DNA from: Acidobacteria bacterium CG_4_9_14_3_um_filter_49_7
GTDB taxonomy: Bacteria > Acidobacteriota > Holophagae > Thermotomaculales > Thermotomaculaceae
Length of the DNA stretch: 7,657 nucleotides
NCBI GenBank assembly: GCA_002789615.1
Contig: PFTO01000049.1
Coordinates: 1 to 7,657, forward strand
Direction of reading: 5' to 3'
Within the stretch, counting starts at the first letter, position 1. Each line of letters starts with the position of its first letter. The notes beneath the pieces are model-generated. The model saw nothing but the letters and a program-made list of their open reading frames with translations, did no database searches and was not told the origin of the DNA. Positions 1-6,277 of this stretch are shown here, piece by piece. The position numbers and the translations under genes are program-made.

Positions 1-33
1 CGGTCGACAATGTCACTGCTGGCCCAACGCCCA

Positions 34-141
34 TTAGAATCGGAGATGGGGTCGGTTCACACAGCCTGTCAAGCCATTTAACTTTCTTACCGAAGTGGTC
101 CCTGTAGGGTCATCCGGCAGCTTACCCTGAGTGTGCTTCAT
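34..141 (-). CDS. Doubtful 35-aa open reading frame
   Basis: A short minus-strand frame runs from ATG at 141 to TAA at 34-36 and reads MKHTQGKLPDDPTG..., rich in Thr, Gly, Lys and Arg. It begins 7 nt after the stop of the 51-aa frame at 149-304. There is no convincing Shine-Dalgarno sequence, only a weak AGG about 7 nt upstream. I recognise no family, and no membrane segment or signal peptide is visible. An overlapping minus-strand frame is also open from about position 107 to the window edge, so the frame choice is uncertain. It may be chance, or part of a decayed mobile element or structured RNA. Confidence 0.12.
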   Translation of the reverse strand: MKHTQGKLPDDPTGTTSVRKLNGLTGCVNRPHLRF

Positions 142-148
142 GCGGTGC

Positions 149-304
149 CTACAATGTGCCATTCATAGCGCCCAGCGGGGCGCTATGAATGGAAGCGGGT
201 TCTGATTCGGAAACAGGTTGCCTGACGGGTTTTCGTTGCATGCATTCGATTCGGGAGAGTTTCCGGTATCGTTTCAGGGCATGTTCCAGTCGTTCGCCTG
301 CCAT
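149..304 (-). CDS. Possible small basic protein, 51 aa, unknown
   Basis: This minus-strand frame starts at ATG 304 and ends at TAG 149-151. It begins MAGERLEHALKRYRKLSRIE and is basic and helix-prone in its first half, with a low-complexity tail rich in Ser, Pro and Arg. In its favour, a good Shine-Dalgarno sequence (AAGGAG at 313-318) lies 8 nt before the ATG. The frame also stays open upstream to about position 420, so an older, longer protein is possible. Against it, the last 14 codons run through the perfect palindrome at 159-192, and no family is recognised. The N-terminal helix loosely recalls small RNA-binding proteins, but I would not assign that. It could equally be a remnant of a larger gene. 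Confidence 0.25.
   Translation of the reverse strand: MAGERLEHALKRYRKLSRIECMQRKPVRQPVSESEPASIHSAPLGAMNGTL
159..192. repeat. Perfect 15-bp palindrome, REP-like hairpin
   Basis: CCATTCATAGCGCCC at 159-173 is followed by a 4-nt AGCG spacer and then its exact reverse complement at 178-192. The stem has a GC-rich core beside the loop and a more AT-rich base. It is not followed by a T-tract on either strand, so it does not look like a classical intrinsic terminator. Form and position fit a repetitive extragenic palindrome or a transcript-stabilising hairpin, but one copy alone cannot show that it is repeated. It overlaps the end of the doubtful frame at 149-304. Confidence 0.7.
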
Positions 305-487
305 GAAATCTTCTCCTTCCCGGTAAGATTTTATATGGCTTGATTCGCATGATTGCGAAATCCCGATTGCATTGGGCCATTGGCGACCTTTCTGAAGTCC
401 TGACTTCCCTGTGACGGTTCACTCGCAGAGCACAGAAGTTTAAGTAGAAGGCAGGAAAGGCGAATCCATGCTTTTTGACTATCAACG

Positions 488-508
488 ATTCACTATTCAC
501 CATTCACG
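488..508. repeat. Three tandem heptamers ATTCACN
   Basis: Three contiguous 7-nt units, ATTCACT (488-494), ATTCACC (495-501) and ATTCACG (502-508), differ only in the last base. They sit directly beside the hairpin at 509-530. On the minus strand, the tolB transcript direction, they read as GTGAAT-type units. Short tandem units of this kind are common intergenic filler in many genomes; no function is evident here. Confidence 0.6.
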
Positions 509-530
509 GTGGTGGCATCGAAGCCACCAC
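509..530 (-). terminator. Hairpin behind tolB, no T-tract
   Basis: GTGGTGGC (509-516) and GCCACCAC (523-530) form a perfect 8-bp stem around the 6-nt loop ATCGAA, starting 10 nt after the tolB stop codon. The stem is strong and the position is right for the end of the operon transcript. The downstream minus-strand sequence (CGTGAATGGTGAAT...) has no run of T, so this is not a canonical intrinsic terminator. It could be a U-less terminator, a 3' stabilising structure, or a stop aided by Rho. Confidence 0.4.
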
Positions 531-540
531 GAATCTCTTC

Positions 541-1818
541 TTACTTGACCCAGAAGGGGCACGTATTGTTCCCTTCATTTGTGAGCTGAATCAGGCCGCT
601 GCCATTGATGTTCATTGAAACTAGCTGCCAGGATCCGGTGCGGCTGGAGGAAAAGACGATTCGGCGACCATCCGGGGACCATGATGGATATTCGCTGGAC
701 CCATTCCCGTTGGTGAGACGAATATTTTTGTTTTCTGCAATGTTGTAAATAAAGATGTCAAATTTGTTGTTGTACATGGCCACGTAGGCGATGCGGCTGC
801 CGTCGGGAGACCAGACCGGAGAGTCATTGTAGGAACCCTGGGTGTTGAGCCGTCGAATATTGAGGCCATCCCGATCCATGGCGTAGATGCGCGGCGCACC
901 ATAGCGGTCCGAGGTGAAAACAATTTCTTTTCCGTTGGGAGAGAATCGCGGAGAAGTATCGATGGCAATGTGATGGGTCAGACGGTTTGTTGTCTGCTTG
1001 TCAATGTTGTAGATATAAATATCAGTGTTCCCGTCTTTGGATGCACTGAACAGCAGCCACTTACCGTCCGGGGAGAAGTCCGGGGTGGAGCCGATGCCCT
1101 CGGCGTGGTAGATGGTCTGAATTCCCTGCCCCACTGTCATCAGGAAAAGATCGGGGTTGTGGTTGCGATAGGATGTAAAGGCGATGCGTTTCCGATCATG
1201 TGATACGGCGGGGAAAATCGTGTCACTTCCGATTTTGGTGAGCTGTCTCAAATCATCTCCATTGTAATCCATGATATAAACTTCCCGGTGTCCTGTTCGG
1301 TCGGAAACAAACGCGATCCGGGAGTTGGTAATGCCCCTTTTCCCGGTGAAGACGAAGATAACATCGTCGGCAAAGGAATGGATCAATTTTTTCAGGAGGG
1401 CGGTTTCACCCCGGTAGCGTCTGGTGACGATTTTCTTGCAGGTTTTGGTGTCAGTAACAACACCGGTGAACAGGAGCTGTCCACCCTCTTCTGCCCGGAT
1501 TTCGCCGGTCACCAGAATCTTGGCGCCGACAGAGAGAAAGGCTTCGCAGTTTTTTACATTTTCGGGTGAGTCGGGAGAAGGGACCAGTGCCATATTCTTT
1601 TCAGGTATTACGTGGAAAACACCGGTAAGTTGGAGGTCTCGGGAGAGAAGTTTTCGTGAAATCTCCATTGTTGCCGCATCGGCGCCGTTTCCGGTAAAAC
1701 CGGCTATACCGATTTCAATGAGATCCAACCCTTTGGTGGACAGGGTCAGTTCAAATTCCTGTTGGGCAAAAACTGAGATGCTGAACAACAGTATCAATGC
1801 AATGGGTATGTGTTTCAT
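541..1818 (-). CDS. tolB: Tol-Pal system protein TolB
   Basis: TolB is the periplasmic beta-propeller protein of the Tol-Pal envelope complex. In known systems it binds Pal and TolA and helps the outer membrane follow the septum. The 425-aa product starts with a signal peptide (hydrophobic residues 4-18, likely cleavage after VFA at 16-18, then QQEF). An N-terminal TolB_N-type domain spans about 20-160. From about 165 to the end come roughly six PD40/WD40-like blades: SPDG at 249-252, SPNG at 293-296, SPDG at 337-340 and 381-384, plus degenerate blades near 166 and 204. Length matches the family (about 430 aa). The ATG at 1818 lies 2 nt past the stop of the TonB-like gene, and its Shine-Dalgarno sequence GAGGAG (1824-1829) is made by that gene's last two Glu codons. 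The context with tolQ and tolR supports TolB over a generic PD40 protein. No pal follows. Confidence 0.94.
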   Translation of the reverse strand: MKHIPIALILLFSISVFAQQEFELTLSTKGLDLIEIGIAGFTGNGADAATMEISRKLLSRDLQLTGVFHVIPEKNMALVPSPDSPENVKNCEAFLSVGAKILVTGEIRAEEGGQLLFTGVVTDTKTCKKIVTRRYRGETALLKKLIHSFADDVIFVFTGKRGITNSRIAFVSDRTGHREVYIMDYNGDDLRQLTKIGSDTIFPAVSHDRKRIAFTSYRNHNPDLFLMTVGQGIQTIYHAEGIGSTPDFSPDGKWLLFSASKDGNTDIYIYNIDKQTTNRLTHHIAIDTSPRFSPNGKEIVFTSDRYGAPRIYAMDRDGLNIRRLNTQGSYNDSPVWSPDGSRIAYVAMYNNKFDIFIYNIAENKNIRLTNGNGSSEYPSWSPDGRRIVFSSSRTGSWQLVSMNINGSGLIQLTNEGNNTCPFWVK

Positions 1819-1820
1819 GA

Positions 1821-2585
1821 TTACTCCTCGTAATTGAACCAGATATGAATTCCAAGACTATTCCCCTCATATCCTTCCGGCAGCGGAGGTAGGGGGCTGG
1901 AGGCGGTTATTGCACGTAGCGCCACTCTATCCAGACCGACATCCCCACTGGATTCCTCGATCATGGCGCCGACAATACTTCCATCCCGGTTGATTCGAAA
2001 ATAGATCTTTACTTTTCCTTTCCCGATGTATGTGCGCACCCAGTTGGAGCCGACGCGATCCTGGACGATGGACAGGTAGTAGGCATATTCGAAATTTGCT
2101 CCATCCAGATCCACCACAGAGCTCTGTGTACTGAATCCTACCCGTTTCGAGCTACCACGGGCCGGGGCTTGTATCGTGTCTTCCTGACGGGGAGCAGGCT
2201 TCGGTGTTGTTTTCTTTTTAGGTTTATTGGTATTCACTCCGACTGCAGTTTTCTTGATTGTTTTCTTGGGAGCTTTTGGCGTGACCACGGGTTTTTCAAT
2301 CGGTTTTTTCGGTGGCTTTACAGAGGACTTTGGTATGGGATTTTCAGTAACGGCCTTGGTTTTAGACGGTTCCATGTTGGAGTTGGCCTCCGACGCAAGG
2401 GTGGCGATGGATACCCTGTAGACTTTCGGTTCGTGGAGTGCGCGACTGCGGGCCGACATTACCCCGATTACTATCACCAACCCCACGACAATGTGGAGCA
2501 AAACGGAAATGGCGGAAAACTTGCGGTTGCCGTTCTCCAGCGTTTTGCGTTTTTCTATGATGATGTTAATTCCGATCCGGGCCAT
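1821..2585 (-). CDS. TonB/TolA-like energy-transducing periplasmic protein
   Basis: This 254-aa protein should link the TolQ/TolR motor to the outer membrane, in the role of TolA. After a short cytoplasmic stretch, one transmembrane helix spans about 24-43. It carries Ser27 and His31, four residues apart as in the Ser/His pair of the TonB and TolA anchors that contacts the motor. Residues 83-133 are a Lys/Pro-rich periplasm-spanning linker, and about 165-252 form a TonB C-terminal-type domain (VQDRVGSNW, then KVKIYFRINRDGSIVG). I chose ATG 2585 because GGAGG (2595-2599) lies 9 nt before it; a TTG 36 nt upstream is much less likely. It overlaps the tolR-type gene by 20 nt. The short linker and TonB-type end make it closer to TonB than to long-helix enterobacterial TolA, but next to tolB I infer a TolA role. 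Labels in databases may be 'TonB family protein', 'energy transducer TonB' or 'TonB C-terminal domain-containing protein'. Confidence 0.85.
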   Translation of the reverse strand: MARIGINIIIEKRKTLENGNRKFSAISVLLHIVVGLVIVIGVMSARSRALHEPKVYRVSIATLASEANSNMEPSKTKAVTENPIPKSSVKPPKKPIEKPVVTPKAPKKTIKKTAVGVNTNKPKKKTTPKPAPRQEDTIQAPARGSSKRVGFSTQSSVVDLDGANFEYAYYLSIVQDRVGSNWVRTYIGKGKVKIYFRINRDGSIVGAMIEESSGDVGLDRVALRAITASSPLPPLPEGYEGNSLGIHIWFNYEE

Positions 2586-2997
2586 TTTCTTCTTCCTCCA
2601 CCGGGAGGGTGACAAGGGCAACGTTCTCGATGCCCGCCTTTTTCAGTCTTCCGATGAGGCGGATAACCTCTCCATAGGGCAGGGTTTTGTCTGCCTTGAG
2701 GAAAACTTCTTTTTTCAGGGTGGCAAGTTTTGTCATCCGGTCGGCGAAGAGTTCCGGATGAATAATGTCGTTGTTTATATAGAGTTTTTTGTCCGCTGTG
2801 AGAGTTATGACAACCCGTTGCTCTTCCAGGGCCGCGCCGGTGGTGGTTTCCGGGAGATTGACATCAATTCCGCTTTGCATCATGGGCGCGGAAACCATAA
2901 AGATGATGAGAAGAACCAGAATAACGTCCACAAGGGGGGTGACGTTAATTTCAGCCAGTCCGCGATGTTCACCGGATTGCCGAATATTGCCTCCCAT
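2566..2997 (-). CDS. tolR: TolR/ExbD-family biopolymer transport protein
   Basis: This 143-aa protein is the small stator subunit that works with TolQ/ExbB to turn proton flow into movement of the TonB/TolA-like partner. A short cytoplasmic N-terminus (with INVTPLVDVILVLLIIFM) leads into one transmembrane helix at about 22-41. The helix holds Asp24, the equivalent of the essential proton-carrying Asp of TolR and ExbD. The remainder, about 45-135, is the periplasmic ExbD/TolR domain (VVITLTADKKLYIN; LPYGEVIRLIGRLKKAGIENVALVT). Length matches the family (about 140 aa). Its ATG directly abuts the TAA of the upstream tolQ-type gene, and there is no strong Shine-Dalgarno sequence, so it is probably translated by coupling. 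ExbD is the alternative name; tolR is preferred because tolB lies in the same operon. Confidence 0.92.
   Translation of the reverse strand: MGGNIRQSGEHRGLAEINVTPLVDVILVLLIIFMVSAPMMQSGIDVNLPETTTGAALEEQRVVITLTADKKLYINNDIIHPELFADRMTKLATLKKEVFLKADKTLPYGEVIRLIGRLKKAGIENVALVTLPVEEEENGPDRN
2595..2599 (-). promoter_or_regulatory. Ribosome binding site deciding the TonB-like start
   Basis: GGAGG on the minus strand sits 9 nt before the ATG at 2585 and inside the 3' end of the tolR-type gene. It supports the ATG over the upstream in-frame TTG at 2621, which lacks a comparable site. Confidence 0.6.
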
Positions 2998-3669
2998 TTA
3001 ACTGAAGTTCCGTTCTACAATACCAAGAAATTCCAGGGTGAAATCTTCAATTTCAGCGGAGAGAGAGCGAATCTTGTTGACATAGTGGTTGTAGCCCCAG
3101 AGTGCTGGAATTGCGACTGCCAGTCCTGCCGCCGTGGCAATCAAGGCTTCTGATATTCCAGGGGCCACGGCCACCAGCGATGCGGTTTTCTGGACCCCGA
3201 TACGCTGGAATGCATCGATGACGCCCCAGACTGTTCCAAAGAGACCGACAAACGGGGCTGCACCTGCGGTTGTAGCCAGAAAATTCAGTGTTTTTTCAAA
3301 TCGGCCGACTTCCACAATCTTGGCCCGATCCAGCACCCGCGCGATGGCTTCCAGGTTGCGAATCTTTGGCTTTCCCGGATCGCCGGGGTTCTGGTACTTG
3401 AGCTGATAGTTCAGTTCACTGAATCCGGCCAGAAACAGACCGGCCTCCGGGCTGTAGAGATGATCCCGGCAGGCCTCCTTGACCTCCAGGAATTTGTTTG
3501 AATTGCGAAAGAGGTTCAGGAAAGAGTTGGAATGACGTTTGGCCCGCCGAATCTGGAAACTCTTTTGAATTATAACCTTCCAGGAGCCCAGGGACAGAAC
3601 GAGCAGGAGGACCATGACCAGTTGTGAGACAGGGCCTGCGCTTTTTATCATTGCAAGAATATCAAACAT
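2998..3669 (-). CDS. tolQ: TolQ/ExbB-family proton channel protein
   Basis: This 223-aa inner-membrane protein is the large subunit of the proton-driven stator. Three transmembrane segments are visible at about 13-33, 128-152 and 166-192, with a large cytoplasmic loop between the first two, as in TolQ and ExbB. The MotA/TolQ/ExbB signature is clear: LATTAGAAPFVGLFGTVWGV in TM2 and PGISEALIATAAGLAVAIPA in TM3. Thr146 and Thr179 fit the two conserved intramembrane threonines. Start ATG 3669 follows a strong AAGGGAGG (3674-3681) made by the last codons of coaD, and the gene overlaps coaD by 8 nt. With tolR, a TonB-like gene and tolB behind it, tolQ is the better name than exbB. Confidence 0.93.
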   Translation of the reverse strand: MFDILAMIKSAGPVSQLVMVLLLVLSLGSWKVIIQKSFQIRRAKRHSNSFLNLFRNSNKFLEVKEACRDHLYSPEAGLFLAGFSELNYQLKYQNPGDPGKPKIRNLEAIARVLDRAKIVEVGRFEKTLNFLATTAGAAPFVGLFGTVWGVIDAFQRIGVQKTASLVAVAPGISEALIATAAGLAVAIPALWGYNHYVNKIRSLSAEIEDFTLEFLGIVERNFS

Positions 3670-4159
3670 GAGGCCTCCCTTCGCATTTGGTTTTCAAGCA
3701 TTTCTCCACAAAGTCCGGGACAAAAACAGAAACATCTCCACCGAAACTGGCCACTTCCCGTACCAGTTTGGATGATAGGTAGGAATATCGTTCGTCCGGC
3801 ATCATGAACACGGTGTCCACTTGCTTCAACAGCTTTCGATTCATCAATGCCATCTGGAACTCATACTCAAAATCGGAAATTGCCCGAATCCCACGTAAAA
3901 TGGCGTCCGCGCCGCTTTCCCGAACATAGTTTACCAGTAATCCACCAAAACTGGTTATCTCAATTCGGCCGGGAGGAACATCCCGTGTGGCTTTGGCAAT
4001 CATTTCCATTCGTTCTCCTACGGTGAACATGGTGTCTTTTTCCCGGTTGACAAGGACCGCGACAATTACGTGATCGAAGAGTTTCATTCCTCTGAAAATA
4101 ATGTCCAGGTGACCGTTTGTTATCGGGTCAAAGGTGCCGGGATAAACTGCCGTCCTCAT
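3662..4159 (-). CDS. coaD: Phosphopantetheine adenylyltransferase
   Basis: CoaD catalyses the penultimate step of coenzyme A synthesis: 4'-phosphopantetheine plus ATP gives dephospho-CoA and pyrophosphate, in the cytoplasm. The 165-aa product has the nucleotidyltransferase fold marks: YPGTFDPITNGHLD at 6-19, where His17 is the T/HxGH-type catalytic His; ILRGIRAISDFEYE at 87-100, a substrate-binding stretch typical of CoaD; and YLSSKLVREVASFGGDV at 127-143, the C-terminal SSxxVRE signature. Length fits the family (about 160 aa). ATG 4159 follows GGGAG (4166-4170) with a 6-nt gap. It lies 28 nt after the SPFH gene and overlaps tolQ by 8 nt. It has no functional link to the Tol genes that I know of; the close packing only suggests shared transcription. 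Confidence 0.97.
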   Translation of the reverse strand: MRTAVYPGTFDPITNGHLDIIFRGMKLFDHVIVAVLVNREKDTMFTVGERMEMIAKATRDVPPGRIEITSFGGLLVNYVRESGADAILRGIRAISDFEYEFQMALMNRKLLKQVDTVFMMPDERYSYLSSKLVREVASFGGDVSVFVPDFVEKCLKTKCEGRPHV

Positions 4160-4187
4160 TGTTTTCTCCCGGCAGATTCTTCTCGGA

Positions 4188-5276
4188 TCATTTCTTCTTT
4201 TCCTCTGCTGGCGTCGCAGTCTCTTTTTCCGGTTGTGCTTTTACTTCCGGTTTTGTTGTATCGGTTTTCTTGATTACTTTTGCTGCCGCCATGTTTTCAA
4301 GAAAGCGATTGATGTCAATCATGGAAAGGGTTCCATTGTCTGACATCGGGACGATGGAGATTTTCTTCCCTTTCAGGGCATCGGCCAGGCGCTTGGCTAC
4401 TACGTTGGATCCGCCGCTTCCCGCCAATGCCTGATTGAGATGGGTCAAAGCGGCTGCGGTTGCCTTTTTTTGTGCCAGAGCGGCCTCTGCCTGTTTTTGC
4501 GCGGCATAAAGGAGCGCGTCGCCCTTGAGTTTTGCCTGGTCCATTTCACCCTTGGCATCTTCAATTACACGATTGGCATCCGCGCTGGCGTCAAAAACTC
4601 TTCGTTTGACGTCTTCCCTTGCGGCTTCGGTAAGGGAGGCATATTCCTGCGCTTTCTGGTCATACAGTTTCCGATCCTCAATTGCTTTCTGGTAGTCAGG
4701 GGCAAAACGGTAGTCATTTACCAGCACATCGGTCACCTCAATACCCAGCGGAGAGAAAGCCTTTTCCAGCAGTTTTTTCCCTTCCACTACCTGGCCTTCT
4801 CTTTTGGCGGCATCGTAGAACTCCTCGGAGGAGAGTTTGCCCAGCGCATAACGGAGGATACCTCGGGTAATGGGGCGTACTGCAGTTTCTTCAATTTCCG
4901 GAACTGTTTCTCCCACATTTCTGACCGTGAGCCATGCCTTTTTAGGATTGACCCGCCAGCTTACGGTGATATCGACCCACAAGTTGTTTCCATCTGAAGT
5001 TTTCAATTTCAGGTCGTCCGCGTGGGGCCTGGAACCTTCACCGGTTCTTTTCGTCATCTCCAGTTTCTGTTCCGTTTTATTCAGGATACTGAATCCGGTG
5101 AAAGGCGGAATGTAAATATGATAGCCGGTGCCGTACGCTTCCTCATTTACGCCGGTATTCCCGGTGAACGAGAAGTATGTGGTCTTAACCCCGACTTCGT
5201 TGGTATCCACTTTTGCGCAGCTCATGGTGAAAAGGAGCATCAGCAACCCGGGGAAAAGAATGGCCATGCGTTTCAT
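4188..5276 (-). CDS. SPFH/prohibitin-family protein, possible lipoprotein
   Basis: This 362-aa protein belongs to the SPFH (stomatin/prohibitin/flotillin/HflKC) superfamily, whose members form large membrane-bound rings or scaffolds, often acting with membrane proteases. The N-terminus (MKRMAILFPGLLMLLFTMSC) is a hydrophobic signal ending in Cys20, with TMSC resembling a weak lipobox. It could therefore be lipidated or simply a signal anchor. The SPFH domain spans about 22-205 (KTSDGNNLWVDITVSWRV; KAIEDRKLYDQ at 197-207). An Ala/Lys/Glu-rich coiled coil follows at about 207-285, then a GSGGSNVVAKRLADALKGKK segment and a charged Lys/Glu/Pro/Thr tail at 334-362. ATG 5276 overlaps the preceding stop as ATGA, with AGGGGTGG (5281-5288) upstream. 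It is a clear paralogue of its neighbour. HflK/HflC-like function is an inference, and the exact family name is uncertain. Confidence 0.85.
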   Translation of the reverse strand: MKRMAILFPGLLMLLFTMSCAKVDTNEVGVKTTYFSFTGNTGVNEEAYGTGYHIYIPPFTGFSILNKTEQKLEMTKRTGEGSRPHADDLKLKTSDGNNLWVDITVSWRVNPKKAWLTVRNVGETVPEIEETAVRPITRGILRYALGKLSSEEFYDAAKREGQVVEGKKLLEKAFSPLGIEVTDVLVNDYRFAPDYQKAIEDRKLYDQKAQEYASLTEAAREDVKRRVFDASADANRVIEDAKGEMDQAKLKGDALLYAAQKQAEAALAQKKATAAALTHLNQALAGSGGSNVVAKRLADALKGKKISIVPMSDNGTLSMIDINRFLENMAAAKVIKKTDTTKPEVKAQPEKETATPAEEKKK

Positions 5277-6277
5277 TTTTCCACCCCTGTCATTTTGAGA
5301 AGGGACTTCAGATCCAATGGATTTACTCCCTGTTTGCCTCCGGATTGGACAACAATCTTGTCCAGTCCTTTCAGCACATCTGCCATCTGCAACGCGACGA
5401 TTCGTTGCCCACCCGGTCCAGCCATGGCGTTTGCAATCAGCGCATCACCCTTCGCTTTTGCCGTTTGGACCAACTGGTCGGCTTCCGCCTTTTTCAATTC
5501 CAGGTAAAGGCTTGCATCCGCACGGATCTTTTGAGCCTCAGTGTCGCCCCTGGCGATTTCCACCTTCGCCATGGCGATTCCTTTTGCCTGTATCCGGGCA
5601 GCTTCAGCTGCCTCTTTGCTGGACGCCGACCGCGACTGGTTCAACAGAGTGGTCTGGTCTGCCAGTTTTCGGTTTTCGATTGCCTTTTCATATTCCGGCT
5701 GGTAATGGAAATCACGGATCAATACCTGGACAGCTTCAATACCATTGGACCGGACCCGTCGATTGAATTCGGATAGTGCATCCTTCAGCTTTGTTTCACG
5801 CCGCTCAGCGTTGTAAAATCCTTCCGCGTTGAGTTCACCCAGCTTGTATTTCAGAACCGCAATAAACTCCGGTCTGATCTTTCTGTGCAGGAAGTCGTGT
5901 CCAAGTGTGGACAACAATCGGGCGGCACCGGAAGGCATGACCCGGAACAGCAGTGTGGCATCCACGTAGATCGTGGTTCCGTCACTGGTTTGAATGTCCA
6001 CGTTATCGTTGTTGTTGCGGTCCCCATGTCCCGGTATGGATGTCAGCTCCAGCTTCTGAATCCGGCCCGAAAAGATGTCCAGCTTTTCAGCAAATGGCAG
6101 AATTACATAAAGACCTGGTTTCAAGGCAGTTTCTTCAATACCCTTGTGTCCGGTGATGGGGAACAGGCGTGTCTTTACACCAATCTCCCCCCGGTCCACC
6201 CGTTTCAGGCCCAGAACGAGGAGTGGAACGATAATCAAAAGCAGAATCAGAAAGAAGCCAAGCACTTTCTTACTCAT
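5273..6277 (-). CDS. SPFH/prohibitin-family membrane protein
   Basis: This is the first of two adjacent SPFH paralogues, 334 aa. A short basic start (MSKK) and one transmembrane helix at about 6-24 should anchor it with the bulk outside the cytoplasm, as in HflC/HflK. The SPFH domain spans about 27-210 (GEIGVKTRLFPITG; QTSDGTTIYVDATLLFRV; KAIENRKLADQ at 198-208). An Ala-rich coiled coil spans about 210-285, and a segment at 287-312 (GPGGQRIVALQMADVLKG, then IVV) resembles the C-terminal part of prohibitin and flotillin-like proteins. I chose ATG 6277, with GGGGGAA at 6281-6287; a TTG 12 nt upstream overlaps that site. It overlaps the recN stop (ATGAGTAA) and the next gene by 4 nt. A low-complexity Asn/Asp insert lies at about 86-94 (DRNNNDNVD). 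Hetero-oligomer formation with the next product is inferred from pairing and similarity. Confidence 0.87.
   Translation of the reverse strand: MSKKVLGFFLILLLIIVPLLVLGLKRVDRGEIGVKTRLFPITGHKGIEETALKPGLYVILPFAEKLDIFSGRIQKLELTSIPGHGDRNNNDNVDIQTSDGTTIYVDATLLFRVMPSGAARLLSTLGHDFLHRKIRPEFIAVLKYKLGELNAEGFYNAERRETKLKDALSEFNRRVRSNGIEAVQVLIRDFHYQPEYEKAIENRKLADQTTLLNQSRSASSKEAAEAARIQAKGIAMAKVEIARGDTEAQKIRADASLYLELKKAEADQLVQTAKAKGDALIANAMAGPGGQRIVALQMADVLKGLDKIVVQSGGKQGVNPLDLKSLLKMTGVEK

Larger units (their letters stand above)
1..540. other. Gene-poor region downstream of tolB
   Basis: This stretch follows the tolB stop and holds no gene that I recognise. It contains a hairpin at 509-530, three tandem heptamers at 488-508, a perfect 15-bp inverted repeat at 159-192, and two short minus-strand reading frames (149-304 and 34-141) described separately. 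No tRNA, rRNA or CRISPR pattern is visible. The minus-strand text around 420-446 (TTCTGTGCTCTGCGAGTGAA) reminds me of degenerate intergenic repeats seen in many environmental genomes, but that is an impression from memory and not a match. The contrast with the densely packed genes to the right suggests an operon end followed by intergenic or decayed mobile sequence. Confidence 0.6.

Noticed and set aside
96..112. Small inverted repeat GGTCCCTGTAGGGTC as a terminator or operator
   Set aside because: The stem is only about four to five base pairs with almost no loop, no T-tract follows, and no nearby gene would use it.
183..503. A 106-codon minus-strand reading frame behind tolB
   Set aside because: It starts inside the heptamer repeats without a Shine-Dalgarno sequence and ends within the palindrome. 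It is Arg-rich with no recognisable domain and competes with a better-supported frame at 149-304.
970..1837. Plus-strand frames of 77, 93 and 137 codons opposite tolB
   Set aside because: All are antisense to the well-supported propeller protein and show no family features.
2491..3153. A 220-codon plus-strand frame across the tolR-type gene
   Set aside because: It lies antisense to three confidently identified genes and its translation shows no domain; it is a shadow of their codon usage.
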